Positions 1 to 7,624 of a DNA stretch of 41,186 nucleotides are shown one piece after another. The DNA lies in NCBI GenBank assembly GCA_017513905.1, contig JAFWMR010000009.1, positions 1 through 41,186 of the forward strand, written 5' to 3'. The first letter of the stretch is position 1. The number at the start of each line of letters is the position of its first letter. Under the pieces are notes generated by a model, which saw nothing but the letters and a program-made list of their open reading frames with translations, was not told the origin of the DNA and made no database searches. Source of the DNA: Candidatus Saccharimonadota bacterium. GTDB taxonomy: Bacteria; Patescibacteriota; Saccharimonadia; Saccharimonadales; Saccharimonadaceae. Both the position numbers and the translations under genes were made by a program.

Positions 1-1
1 A

Positions 2-976
2 AAGGTTTCTTTCAAAAACCATTTCGGAATTGAAATAGCGGCAGATTTATACGAACCAAAAGAAAGAAACGGCAAGTTGCCGGCAATTGCTATTTCTGGA
101 CCATACGGTGCAGTTAAAGAGCAGTCATCTGGCCTCTACGCCCAAACCTTAGCGGAACGCGGTTTTTTGACTCTAGCTTTTGATCCATCATTTACTGGCG
201 AATCCGGCGGTGAAACTCGTTACATGACTTCCCCGGATTTAAATGTAGAAGATTTTCAGGCCGCCGTAGATTATTTGTCTAATTTAGACGAGGCGGACGC
301 AGACAAACTCGCCATCATTGGCATCTGCGGTTGGGGCGGTATGGCGCTTCAGACCGCCTGCCTTGAAACTCGCATTAAGGCCGTTATTGCTAGTACGATG
401 TATGATATGACGCGCATAGCTGGAAAAGGTTATTTCGATGCGGATGATAATAGAGAGACACGCAAGAATGCTCGCACGGCAATAAATAATCAGCGTACTG
501 AAGATTATAAAAATGGCGAATATAAGCTCGCTGGTGGCGTGGTAGATCCAGTTCCAGACGATGCGCCACAGTTTTTAAAAGACTATCACGCATATTACAA
601 AACACCACGCGGCTATCATAAACGTAGCCTTAATTCTAACGGCGGCTGGGCTATTCAGACGAACGGCTCCCTCGCAAATACGCGCATTCTAACTTATGCT
701 AATGAAATTGACATGCCAGTTTTGATTATTCACGGCGAAAAAGCGCATTCACGCTACAACAGCGAAGCTTCGTTCGACAAGATTACTGGAGAAACGAAAA
801 CTAATGGGGCCACCCCAGAACCATACACTGGCGTTTATCCAGTCGGAAGCACCAAAATCGGTAATAAGGAACTCTACATTGTAGAAAACGCCTCACATGT
901 AGACTTGTATGATAATCTCGATAAAATCCCATTCGATAAGATTGAGAGTTTCTTGAAAGAAAGTTTTGAGGCCTAA
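2..976 (+). CDS. alpha/beta hydrolase (dienelactone-hydrolase/COG1073-like), 5' end cut by window edge
   Basis: The reading frame is open from base 2, and the residues before the TTG at 77 read as a normal family N-terminus (KVSFKNHFGIEIAADLY), so the true start lies outside the window and the TTG is not the start. Family motifs visible are a GAVKEQSSGLYAQ segment, AFDPSFTGESGG, the nucleophile elbow GICGWGG (Cys codon 326-328 in place of the usual Ser), and a C-terminal NASHVDLYD with the probable catalytic His (896-898). Members of this family are predicted soluble esterase/hydrolases of unknown substrate; Cys as nucleophile recalls dienelactone hydrolases. The stop codon directly abuts the next ATG, so it is the first visible gene of a three-gene unit with a cyclophilin-like protein and a flavodoxin. 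Confidence 0.88.
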   Translation, partial: KVSFKNHFGIEIAADLYEPKERNGKLPAIAISGPYGAVKEQSSGLYAQTLAERGFLTLAFDPSFTGESGGETRYMTSPDLNVEDFQAAVDYLSNLDEADADKLAIIGICGWGGMALQTACLETRIKAVIASTMYDMTRIAGKGYFDADDNRETRKNARTAINNQRTEDYKNGEYKLAGGVVDPVPDDAPQFLKDYHAYYKTPRGYHKRSLNSNGGWAIQTNGSLANTRILTYANEIDMPVLIIHGEKAHSRYNSEASFDKITGETKTNGATPEPYTGVYPVGSTKIGNKELYIVENASHVDLYDNLDKIPFDKIESFLKESFEA

Positions 977-1462
977 ATGAATAAAAAATTATCCGTTTTC
1001 ATTCCTGTCCTTATCGTAATAATTATCTCCGCCATCGTCACGACCGTCATAATGAATAATAAAGAGCCTATTCAAAACCCAAACCTCTCACCTGAAACTA
1101 ATCAGCAAAGCGATAATGAGGAGAAAAAAGTGGACAAAATATATATCAATATCAATGGACAAAAGCTCGAAGTCGATCTAGAAAATAATTCTACAGTTTC
1201 GGCATTAACAAAAATGTTGCCATTAGAACTTTCGATGAACGACCTAAACAGCAACGAAAAATACGCATATTTAGACAATTCTCTACCGACCAATACCTAT
1301 AGCCCGAAACATATCGAAGCCGGTGACGTGATGCTATTTGGAGATAACTGTCTCGTAATCTTCTATGAATCATTTGATACAAACTATGACTACTCAAAAA
1401 TTGGCCATATCGATAACCTACCAGAGCTAGGCGACGGAAACATCGATATAACAATACATTAA
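977..1462 (+). CDS. membrane-anchored cyclophilin-like fold protein
   Basis: 161 residues. A hydrophobic segment at about residues 5-26 is followed by a polar Asn/Glu/Gln-rich linker and then a compact domain from about residue 53 (KIYININGQKLEVDL) to the end. The pattern NSTVSAL...LPLEL, then GDVMLFGDNCLVIFYE, then KIGHI is typical of the cyclophilin-like-fold family that accompanies flavodoxins and alpha/beta hydrolases in many bacteria; it is not a proven prolyl isomerase. The single N-terminal helix suggests display on the outer face of the membrane. The ATG follows the upstream TAA with no gap, which implies translational coupling. Confidence 0.72.
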   Translation: MNKKLSVFIPVLIVIIISAIVTTVIMNNKEPIQNPNLSPETNQQSDNEEKKVDKIYININGQKLEVDLENNSTVSALTKMLPLELSMNDLNSNEKYAYLDNSLPTNTYSPKHIEAGDVMLFGDNCLVIFYESFDTNYDYSKIGHIDNLPELGDGNIDITIH

Positions 1463-1481
1463 TAATCAAAGAAGGAGAAAC

Positions 1482-1988
1482 ATGAAAACTTTAGTCGTTT
1501 ACTTCTCGCGCGCAGACGAGAACTACAATGTCGGCACCGTAGAAGCTGGCAATACGGAATTACTGGCAAAAGAAATAATTACGAAAACTGGCGCTGACGA
1601 ATTCAAAATCGAACCAGAAGACAAGTATCCGGCAAATTATCAAGAAGCGATTGAGCGCGCAACCGAAGAACGTAAGACGAACGCACGTCCAGAATACATT
1701 GGCGACGTAGATATTTCGAGCTACGATACAATTTTCTTTGGCTACCCAATTTGGTGGGGCGATATGCCAATGATTGTTTATAGTTTCGTCGAGAAACATG
1801 ATTGGGACGGCAAAACCGTAATCCCATTCAATACGCACGAGGGCTCCGGCAATTCCGGCACTTACGATATCCTAAAATCTAAAATGACCGGTGCGACATT
1901 AAAAGGCGACGGCTTCAATATGTCTGGATCCACCGCACGAACAAACGATGGCATCGAGAAACTAAACAATTGGCTAAACACCCTATAA
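1482..1988 (+). CDS. flavodoxin (Flavodoxin_4-like)
   Basis: 168 residues. The N-terminal beta strand and phosphate-binding loop read LVVYFSRADEN, followed by the DTIFFGYPIWWGDMP segment that stacks on the FMN isoalloxazine ring and a third loop NTHEGSGNSGT. This is the pattern of the family often annotated as flavodoxin or NAD(P)H-dependent FMN oxidoreductase-like. It should bind FMN in the cytoplasm and carry electrons. A good Shine-Dalgarno (GAAGGAG) sits 5-6 nt before the ATG. It is the third gene of the hydrolase, cyclophilin-like, flavodoxin unit; the redox partner is not visible here. Confidence 0.9.
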   Translation: MKTLVVYFSRADENYNVGTVEAGNTELLAKEIITKTGADEFKIEPEDKYPANYQEAIERATEERKTNARPEYIGDVDISSYDTIFFGYPIWWGDMPMIVYSFVEKHDWDGKTVIPFNTHEGSGNSGTYDILKSKMTGATLKGDGFNMSGSTARTNDGIEKLNNWLNTL

Positions 1989-2115
1989 AGAACGCCAAGA
2001 TGGCGCCTTTCTCCAGTAAGAGGTGGTAGCCCCTCATATTTTATGCGCAGATTCTGCACCACAATAATACTTGCCGAACGGCAACAACTCGGGTGGAGAA
2101 AAAGAAACACGTATT
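1989..2115. other. intergenic, convergent gene ends
   Basis: This stretch lies between the flavodoxin stop and the 3' end of the GIY-YIG gene on the other strand. It holds a short perfect inverted repeat around 2072 (TTGCCG AA CGGCAA) but no U-tract next to it, so I do not call a terminator. No gene is seen. Confidence 0.4.
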
Positions 2116-2965
2116 TTAGTTATTTTTCATCGTCTCGCCAATAGTCTTATTGAAAGAATCGCGCCACTCCATGTTTTTACCGTTGGCAGGAGATCCGCAA
2201 ATGACAGACGCCGCCGCAGAAGGAGATTTAAATTCATAATCTTTCATAAATTTATTATTTATAATAACCCCACTGTTAATCAGTTTTTCTTTAAGTTTTT
2301 TATTTGAAGTTTTTACAAAAGATGGAGTTTCATGATCGGAAATAATTGAACCTTTTTGGACTACTACGCCACCGTTCGTCAAGAACGCCTTAGCGTTACT
2401 ATTGTTTCTCTTACAATAAAAAATTGTATCGTTTTTATCGGCAGCTTCTGCTATATCTAATGCGTCGTAACCAAGAGTTGAAACTATTATGTGCATGTTT
2501 TCAATAAACTCTTCCATAACATCAGAATCAGCATTTGAAATCTTGACATTGGGACTTGTAGCCTGTGTTAGACATTTATAATTTCCGCTCATCGATGCAA
2601 TCTCAACTAATCTATGCTCAATATATCTTACGTATGCCTTATTTAATTGATCGCCGATAAAAATTAGCACCGTATTCCAATAAAACACTTCTTTCCCAGA
2701 CGCATAGGAATTAAGATGTTGTTTTAATCTTTTAGAAACATTGTCAGACTCACCAATATAGACAGATTTATTTCCTTCATCATCTTCGTGGAGCAAAAAA
2801 ATAAACACCTGCAGACTTTAGGCTGTCATCTTCTGTAATTCTTTTATCAACTTCTAGACGCGGTATTCTTATTGCTTTTGCATTCCAATTTAATAGCTCA
2901 GCTTCTGCATATCCATTAGAAACACCTTCCTTTAAGTATACTTTTACGACCTTACCGTGCTTCAT
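2116..2965 (-). pseudogene. GIY-YIG nuclease with DUF4357 domain, interrupted by a +1 frameshift
   Basis: Two overlapping frames together make one normal family member. The first frame starts at 2965 (MKHGKVVKVYL) and runs to the GIY half-motif SAGVYF, then hits a stop at 2780. The second frame takes up at once with LLHEDDEG and the YIG half-motif VYIGESDNVSKRLKQH, and ends with the DUF4357 signature (FKSPSAAASVICGSPANG) near residue 200. The switch falls in a run of seven T (minus strand) opposite 2785-2791; with six T the frame is continuous across the GIY motif. Family members are predicted nucleases. It may be a sequencing error, a real inactivating or phase-variable mutation, or a product restored by slippage. 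A Shine-Dalgarno (AAGGAG) precedes the ATG inside the end of the upstream gene, so the two are coupled. Confidence 0.88.
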
Positions 2966-2969
2966 TTCT

Positions 2970-3341
2970 CTAGTCTCCTTCTTTCTCTAATACTTCATAG
3001 TAATCTGTTCCGTCTTCCGTCTTAATATATATCAGGGTATGTTTCCATTGTTTCTCATCCTGCCCAAACCAATGTCTGCACACACTTTGCATATTGATAA
3101 ATGGTTTACCGGTGGACGGAGCAGAAGATTTAACAGCATTAGGATCAGAAGAATCACTTTTTTTAACTGAAATTATCTTGCGCCCATTATCTTCTGCAAC
3201 TTTTATAATAAGATAATCATTATTCGTCTCGGTCACTCCAAACAATCTACCAGTACTATTAATAAAAGTATAGTTAGAATAATACTTCGTTCTTCTGCCG
3301 TAAGTTTTTATGTTTATAAAATTCAGATTATTATAAATCAT
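2970..3341 (-). CDS. hypothetical protein, operon partner of the GIY-YIG nuclease
   Basis: 123 residues, not recognised. It has no signal peptide or membrane helix. It is rich in Lys, Asn, Tyr and Ser with alternating hydrophobic strands, so a small beta-rich fold is likely (RLFGVTETNNDYLIIKVAED, then QWKHTLIYIKTEDG). One His-Trp-Phe cluster (CRHWFGQDEKQW) stands out. Its stop at 2970-2972 lies 4 nt before the ATG of the downstream nuclease gene, whose Shine-Dalgarno is inside this gene's end; the two are clearly one unit. An AAGGAA site lies just upstream of the start. Confidence 0.65.
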   Translation of the reverse strand: MIYNNLNFINIKTYGRRTKYYSNYTFINSTGRLFGVTETNNDYLIIKVAEDNGRKIISVKKSDSSDPNAVKSSAPSTGKPFINMQSVCRHWFGQDEKQWKHTLIYIKTEDGTDYYEVLEKEGD

Positions 3342-3391
3342 TATGATTCCTTATATTTGTTAAATCATAATTTGATGTCCACTATTTCTAT

Positions 3392-3400
3392 AGTATAACA
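3392..3400 (-). promoter_or_regulatory. extended -10 promoter for the 2970-3341 unit
   Basis: On the minus strand TGT followed by TATACT (3397-3392) forms an extended -10 element, giving a leader of about 45 nt before the ATG at 3341. No good -35 is seen. Confidence 0.45.
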
Positions 3401-3507
3401 CAAGAATGAAAAAAGTACAGGACTTTTTACTGTAAAATGACAATCTAACCTATTAAGAAAACGACAATGTAGTGACAATAAGTTACTCAAGCTACTAATA
3501 ATCTAAC

Positions 3508-3525
3508 AAAAAAGCCCCAACGGGC
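3508..3525 (-). terminator. intrinsic terminator after tRNA-Lys
   Basis: On the minus strand GCCC and GGGC flank a short loop and are followed by six T. It lies about 10 nt past the tRNA 3' end. Confidence 0.7.
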
Positions 3526-3535
3526 ACAAAATCAA

Positions 3536-3612
3536 TGGTGATCCGGGAGAGACTCGAACTCTCGACACCAAGCTTAAGAGGCTCGTGCTCTAACCAACTG
3601 AGCTACCGGACC
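3536..3612 (-). tRNA. tRNA-Lys (anticodon CTT)
   Basis: A 77-nt cloverleaf read on the minus strand. The acceptor GGTCCGG pairs with CCGGATC (one G-T pair), the D arm contains AGCTCAGTTGGTTAGAGC, the anticodon stem CGAGC/GCTTG encloses the loop CTCTTAA with anticodon CTT, and the T stem GAGAG/CTCTC encloses TTCGAGT. The 3' end is A plus an encoded CCA. Confidence 0.95.
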
Positions 3613-3624
3613 AGACCATGCCCT

Positions 3625-3633
3625 ATTATATCA
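3625..3633 (-). promoter_or_regulatory. extended -10 promoter of tRNA-Lys
   Basis: TGA followed by a perfect TATAAT (3630-3625 on the minus strand), 12 nt before the mature tRNA 5' end, so the primary transcript should carry only about 5 extra 5' nucleotides. Confidence 0.7.
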
Positions 3634-3680
3634 TAGAATCATTAAACTGCCTAGACCCACCTTTACTATAAATGATCCCG

Positions 3681-4226
3681 CTAGAAACCAAAAGCGGAAA
3701 AATACGCAACAGCCGCAAGGATGACAAAAATAATAATTGCTACAATAATGACAGTTTTTTCATGGTGTTTTGGCACCGGGCCGTTAAAAAAATTATTCGT
3801 CGCATCACGGAAGTCTCGCACTGGCTCTGGTAAAGAATTATAAAAAGTTTCTTTCTTCTTAGCTTTTTCGTGCTCACGCTTTGCTTCTTTGAAAAGTGGC
3901 ATTATGGCGTTTTCTAACTCCATCACATCTAGCTCCCTCGCTTTCTCTGGATCGACTTTTCTTAGTTCTTCGCGGTCCTTTTGCTTTTTATAATCGATCA
4001 GCTCAAGGGTAAAAGAAAAAATCAATGACAATGCACCAATAATAACATCTACGACGGTTTGGTGATAATCAAGGTAGTCTCTTATTGTCATAGCCGTTTC
4101 TAAATCGAAGAATTGCCAAACGAATGGGACATAAGCGCCTACGATCCGTAAAATAACAAACACAAGTACAGATCTAACAAGAAAAAGAGGCAAACGTAAC
4201 CTTATGGATGATAAAGTTAATTTCAT
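3681..4226 (-). CDS. hypothetical membrane protein with three predicted helices
   Basis: 181 residues, not recognised. Hydrophobic segments at about residues 13-36, 56-77 and 158-178 surround a highly charged central stretch (about 78-125, rich in Glu/Lys/Arg/Asp, probably a long cytoplasmic helix), then a short NNFFNGP linker. A perfect TATAAT ends 6 nt before this ATG, and no Shine-Dalgarno is present, which supports this start. It is divergent from murB, and the two promoters lie 46 bp apart. Confidence 0.65.
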   Translation of the reverse strand: MKLTLSSIRLRLPLFLVRSVLVFVILRIVGAYVPFVWQFFDLETAMTIRDYLDYHQTVVDVIIGALSLIFSFTLELIDYKKQKDREELRKVDPEKARELDVMELENAIMPLFKEAKREHEKAKKKETFYNSLPEPVRDFRDATNNFFNGPVPKHHEKTVIIVAIIIFVILAAVAYFSAFGF

Positions 4227-4232
4227 ATAATC

Positions 4233-4238
4233 ATTATA
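4233..4238 (-). promoter_or_regulatory. -10 box for a leaderless mRNA (gene ending 3681)
   Basis: TATAAT on the minus strand with only 6 nt to the ATG at 4226, so transcription should start at the start codon. Confidence 0.65.
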
Positions 4239-4281
4239 CTACTAATGCTAGCACCGGCCGGCAATAAATGAAACGGCTCTG

Positions 4282-4290
4282 TGGTATAAT
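4282..4290 (+). promoter_or_regulatory. extended -10 box for leaderless murB
   Basis: TGG followed by TATAAT (4285-4290), 7 nt before the murB ATG at 4298. There is no Shine-Dalgarno in the gap. Confidence 0.7.
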
Positions 4291-4297
4291 ATAACCT

Positions 4298-5332
4298 ATG
4301 ATCATCCAAGAAAATGTTCCACTTTCTACTATTACTACCATGCGCCTCGGTGGACCAGCAGACTATGTTGTTGATGTTGAAAGCGTAGATGAAGCTCTAG
4401 AAGCTATAGAGTTTGCGGAAGAAAAAAATTTACCGATATATTTTCTTGGTACGGGAGCTAACTCTCTCGGTTTAGACGAAGGCTTTCGCGGTGTAATTAT
4501 TCGCAACCACATCAAAGGTTTTGAAATTCTTTCAGAAACGGGGAATGAGATCATAGTCAAGGCTGGTGGTGGAGAAATTTGGGACGACTTTGTCGAATAT
4601 ATAACGGATAGAGGTTATTCGGGTATTGAAGCTATGTCCAAAATACCTGGCACTGTTGGGGCCGCTCCAGTTCAAAACATCGGCGCTTACGGTCAGGATG
4701 TTTCGAATACTCTCGAAAGCGTAGAAGCGTTTGACACTATGCTCGATGAATATGTTGAGATTCCAGCTAAAGATTGCGACTTTTCTTATCGCCATTCGAT
4801 TTTTAACTCAGGCGAAACTAGTGGGCGATATTTTATCCTTAATTGTACTTTTCGTTTTAAGAAGGGAAAACTGACCCCTCCGTTTTATAATTCTCTCCAA
4901 GCCTATCTTGATGAACACAGCATTACGGATTACTCCCCCAAAAACATTCGCCAAGCCGTCTCGGAAATTCGGGCTGGCAAGCTCCCAGACCCAGCCGCAA
5001 TTGCTTCTGCAGGTAGCTTCTTCAAGAACTTCATTCTCACCGATGCTGAAGCCGACGAAGCCGAAAAGAAAGGTATTCCTGTCTACCGTTCCGCCACCGA
5101 AAACAAAGTTAACACTGGCTGGCTTCTAGAAAATGCTGGACTCAAAGGCAAGTCTTTCCACGGTTTTAAAGTGTCAGACAAAGCCGCATTGATTCTAATT
5201 AACGAATCCGGCGAGTCCTATGCTGATCTCAAACAAGCCGAAGAAGAAATCGCTAAGATTGTCTATGACAAGTACGGTTTCAAAATTGAGCCCGAGCCAG
5301 TCATCATCAAGGAAAGGGAACAGCATGACTAA
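4298..5332 (+). CDS. murB: UDP-N-acetylenolpyruvoylglucosamine reductase
   Basis: 344 residues. MurB reduces UDP-GlcNAc-enolpyruvate to UDP-MurNAc with FAD and NADPH, a committed step of peptidoglycan synthesis. Visible motifs are the N-terminal TTMRLGGPADYVV, the FAD-binding GTGANSLG, IPGTVGAAPVQNIGAYGQ, the type I substrate loop DFSYRHSIFN, the SAGSFFKN segment with the catalytic Ser that protonates the intermediate, NTGWLLENAGLKG, and the C-terminal EPEPVII Glu. Length and the YRHS loop place it with type I (E. coli-like) MurB. The leaderless promoter supports the start at 4298. The stop overlaps the start of folD by 8 nt. Confidence 0.96.
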   Translation: MIIQENVPLSTITTMRLGGPADYVVDVESVDEALEAIEFAEEKNLPIYFLGTGANSLGLDEGFRGVIIRNHIKGFEILSETGNEIIVKAGGGEIWDDFVEYITDRGYSGIEAMSKIPGTVGAAPVQNIGAYGQDVSNTLESVEAFDTMLDEYVEIPAKDCDFSYRHSIFNSGETSGRYFILNCTFRFKKGKLTPPFYNSLQAYLDEHSITDYSPKNIRQAVSEIRAGKLPDPAAIASAGSFFKNFILTDAEADEAEKKGIPVYRSATENKVNTGWLLENAGLKGKSFHGFKVSDKAALILINESGESYADLKQAEEEIAKIVYDKYGFKIEPEPVIIKEREQHD

Positions 5333-6122
5333 AGAACTTTCCGGTCGCGAACTAGCTGGATATGTCAAAGAACGTCAAGCTCACGTTGTTCGTTCGCTTA
5401 GAGGAAAAAAGATTTTCCCCAAGCTTCTAATCCTTCGCGACTCAGACAATCCCGTCATTACGAAATACGTGACTTTGAAACAACGTTACGGTGAAGATAT
5501 TGGCGTTGTCGTTGAAGATTTCTACGCTAAGTCTATAGATGAGCTGAAAGATAAAATCACATCTGCGAACTCTGATCCGAGTATATCGGGTATGATTGTT
5601 CAACTTCCAATCACCGACAAAGATGTTACCGACGATGTAGTTAAGTTAATTGATCCCAAGAAAGACGTCGACGGGCTTTCCGGAAACGGCAAATTCGATT
5701 CCGCTACCGCCACTGCTATCAACTGGCTGCTCACTTGTTATGGTATAGACTTAGAGAAGTCTAAGATCGCGCTCGTCGGTCGCGGCCGTCTTGTGGGCGC
5801 TCCACTCTATAAAATGTTCAAAAATTCCGGGTACAACGTCGAGATGTTTCATCGCGGTGACGATCTAGGAAAGCTCAAGGACTTCGATATTATCATCACT
5901 GCCACCGGTGTTCCGCATCTAATTAAGAAAGATGTAGTCAAGCCAGGTGCAGTTGTTGTTGACGCTGGCACCGCTTCAGAAAAAGGCGTTCTCATGGGCG
6001 ATGTCGATGACGAAGTTCGTACTCGTGAGGACTTGTTAGCCATCACGCCAAAAATTGGCGGTGTTGGCCCACTTACTGTATCCGTCCTTTTCGAGAACGT
6101 CATCTTCTCCGCCCAAAATTGA
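5325..6122 (+). CDS. folD: bifunctional methylenetetrahydrofolate dehydrogenase / methenyltetrahydrofolate cyclohydrolase
   Basis: 265 residues. It should interconvert 5,10-methylene-THF, 5,10-methenyl-THF and 10-formyl-THF using NADP. Motifs: the catalytic Lys in YVTLKQRYGEDIG, GMIVQLPI, KDVDGL, the nucleotide-binding GRGRLVGAPL, ITATGVPHL, VVVDAGTA and the C-terminal GGVGPLTVSVLFEN. It is about 20 residues shorter than the E. coli enzyme. I chose the ATG at 5325 because the protein then begins at the usual family position (MTKELSGRELA) and has a GGAAAGGG site upstream; an in-frame start at 5220 lies well inside murB. The 8-nt overlap with murB implies coupled translation. It ends in TGA, so TGA is read as stop in this organism. 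Confidence 0.95.
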   Translation: MTKELSGRELAGYVKERQAHVVRSLRGKKIFPKLLILRDSDNPVITKYVTLKQRYGEDIGVVVEDFYAKSIDELKDKITSANSDPSISGMIVQLPITDKDVTDDVVKLIDPKKDVDGLSGNGKFDSATATAINWLLTCYGIDLEKSKIALVGRGRLVGAPLYKMFKNSGYNVEMFHRGDDLGKLKDFDIIITATGVPHLIKKDVVKPGAVVVDAGTASEKGVLMGDVDDEVRTREDLLAITPKIGGVGPLTVSVLFENVIFSAQN

Positions 6123-6182
6123 TTTGCGTTTTTCTAATAATTAACAGATTAGTCGGCTTTTTACTGACAAATCATAGTTTTT

Positions 6183-6191
6183 TGCTATAAT
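6183..6191 (+). promoter_or_regulatory. extended -10 box, leaderless start of the 6198 gene
   Basis: TGC followed by TATAAT (6186-6191) with 6 nt to the ATG at 6198; CTGACA 16 bp upstream is a plausible -35. Confidence 0.7.
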
Positions 6192-6197
6192 TAGCCT

Positions 6198-7058
6198 ATG
6201 GACGCTTCAAACACTTTTACACTTCTACCAATGGGTCAGACTATGCCTCTTAAAGCGGGCGAGACGGCTACTGGCTCCATTACTGTTATTAACCAACAGA
6301 ACTCTGCTGAGCCGTTTTCCTTCAGGGTTTCCGTGGCTCCTTATGGTGTTAAGGGCGATGGCTATGATGCCGATCTTGTCACCGAAACAGAAATGACCCA
6401 GCTCGCTAAGTGGGTCACTATCGAAAACCCAACTGGTACGCTCGAGCCAGGTAAATCTACCGAAGTTAATTTTACAATCAATGTTCCGAAAGACGCTCCA
6501 GGCGGCGGCCAATATGCCGCCATTGTAGTCAGCTCAGACAACCAATCTTCCGATCCTGCCATGGTTGAGTATGTCTATGAGATGGCCAGCATCATCTTTG
6601 GTGAAGTAGCAGGCAAGACAGTTCATGAAGGTTCAATCGTTAGCCATAGCGTTCCAGGCTTCTCTACCACACCTAAAGTCGCTATCGATGCTGTTCTAGA
6701 GAACAAGGGGAATATTCACGAGCATGCCAGAATTGATTTGACCGTCAGCGAGTTCTTTTCCGGAGAGGATATCTTTTCTACTGAGGAAAGCGAGGTTCCC
6801 ACTACTGAGCTCATTATGCCATACTCTACTCGCAACCTCGTCCGCAATCTTACCAACTTGCCGAGCCTAGGTGTTGTTACGGTTAAAGAAACCATCAAAT
6901 ATCTAGGTGAAACTTCGACAATCGAGAAACAAATCTATATCTGCCCACTCTGGTTTTTGCTTTTAGCTGCTTTTACAATCATCGCCATCATCGGCACAAT
7001 CATTTCTCGCGTTCGTCATCATCGCCGCCACAAAAGGCACGAAATAGAAACAGCCTAA
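6198..7058 (+). CDS. C-terminally anchored surface protein with DUF916/WxL-interacting-like beta-sandwich domains
   Basis: 286 residues. The first domain (about 5-120: FTLLPMGQTMPLKAGETATGSITVINQQ..., LEPGKSTEVNFTINVPKDAPGGGQYAAIVVSS) has the pattern of the Ig-like domains found in WxL-interacting proteins and archaeal-type DUF916 proteins. A second beta domain follows (about 135-245). A membrane helix at about 249-270 and a very basic tail (RVRHHRRHKRH) give a C-in topology. No signal peptide is seen at the N-terminus, and an in-frame TAG at 6192-6194 excludes a longer start, so export without a classical signal is an oddity. The leaderless promoter fixes the start at 6198. Role unknown, probably display on the cell surface. 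Confidence 0.7.
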   Translation: MDASNTFTLLPMGQTMPLKAGETATGSITVINQQNSAEPFSFRVSVAPYGVKGDGYDADLVTETEMTQLAKWVTIENPTGTLEPGKSTEVNFTINVPKDAPGGGQYAAIVVSSDNQSSDPAMVEYVYEMASIIFGEVAGKTVHEGSIVSHSVPGFSTTPKVAIDAVLENKGNIHEHARIDLTVSEFFSGEDIFSTEESEVPTTELIMPYSTRNLVRNLTNLPSLGVVTVKETIKYLGETSTIEKQIYICPLWFLLLAAFTIIAIIGTIISRVRHHRRHKRHEIETA

Positions 7059-7070
7059 AGCCGTTTCTAT
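7044..7070 (+). terminator. probable terminator overlapping the end of the anchored surface gene
   Basis: ATAGAAAC (7044-7051) and GTTTCTAT (7063-7070) form a perfect 8-bp stem that can be extended inward by two G-C pairs past one mismatch. A T-rich stretch follows. The left arm lies inside the last codons of the gene. Confidence 0.5.
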
Positions 7071-7086
7071 CGTTTCGTTTTGTTTA

Positions 7087-7530
7087 TTATTCTGCTTTGC
7101 CCGCATAAGCGGCATTATAGGCAAGCATCTGATCTTGCAGCATGGCATTTCTAGTTAAATCATCAACGCTTGAGTTAACGGAATGCTTTACTCGTTGGCT
7201 CTCTTCTGCGCGTTTCCCATCATTCCAGCGGTCTAATGTTCCAACTAGATAGCCAGTAATACGGCGAAGTCTCTCAAACTTCTCGCCGAAGTATTGTTTA
7301 TGCTCGTCGTAATAGCTCTGTGCGCTTGCGTCGTCACCATATTCTTCGATTAGTCCAACACCAATCTTTACTAATCGGCTCACATGCAAAGTTTCATATT
7401 CTTCGACATCTTCTAATGCTTCTTCAACCGCCTCGTGTGGGATATTTGCGTATTGCTTTAGTGATTTTTCGAAACGATCAACATCGAACTTTTCTACATC
7501 TGAAGGCTCAAAATAAACTATATTTTTCAT
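7087..7530 (-). CDS. NrdR-controlled small protein with NrdD-like (glycyl-radical-type) C-terminal motif
   Basis: 147 residues and no Cys at all. Residues 89-116 (RRITGYLVGTLDRWNDGK, then E and RVKH) follow the pattern of the C-terminus of class III anaerobic ribonucleotide reductase, where the Gly of R-[VI]-T-G-Y is the radical carrier (here Gly93). The zinc-binding Cys pairs that precede it in NrdD are missing. Residues about 15-80 (FDVDRFEKSL...EDVEE...IEEYGDDASAQSYYDEH) resemble helices 2 to 4 of an ATP-cone, but the nucleotide-binding VxKRDG motif is absent. A pair of NrdR boxes controls the promoter, which independently ties the gene to ribonucleotide reduction. Possible roles are a radical-domain spare part like GrcA (YfiD), or a regulator or decoy of NrdD. 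These roles are inference. Shine-Dalgarno AGGAGAG precedes the ATG. Confidence 0.6.
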   Translation of the reverse strand: MKNIVYFEPSDVEKFDVDRFEKSLKQYANIPHEAVEEALEDVEEYETLHVSRLVKIGVGLIEEYGDDASAQSYYDEHKQYFGEKFERLRRITGYLVGTLDRWNDGKRAEESQRVKHSVNSSVDDLTRNAMLQDQMLAYNAAYAGKAE

Positions 7531-7585
7531 ATTATTCTCTCCTGAATTTAGGTTAATTATTTATTTCAAATCGATTATGGTTATT

Positions 7586-7615
7586 ATTATACACGCTATA
7601 TATAGCGTATGTCAA
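7586..7615 (-). promoter_or_regulatory. consensus sigma-70 promoter of the NrdD-tail gene
   Basis: On the minus strand a perfect TTGACA (7615-7610), an 18-bp spacer and a perfect TATAAT (7591-7586). The leader is about 50 nt. The spacer is occupied by an NrdR box, so bound NrdR should block RNA polymerase. Confidence 0.85.
7593..7608. promoter_or_regulatory. NrdR box 1 (promoter-spacer operator)
   Basis: A perfect 16-bp palindrome, ACGCTATATATAGCGT, very close to the NrdR consensus (ACACwATATwTwGTGT-like). It lies between the -35 and -10 of the minus-strand promoter. Confidence 0.82.
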
Positions 7616-7624
7616 TACCAAAAT

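Noticed and set aside
2060-2100. Terminator near the flavodoxin end
   Set aside because: Only a short inverted repeat without a U-tract.
5220-5324. Longer folD start at 5220
   Set aside because: It lies inside murB, the extra residues do not match FolD, and ATG 5325 has a Shine-Dalgarno and fits the family start.
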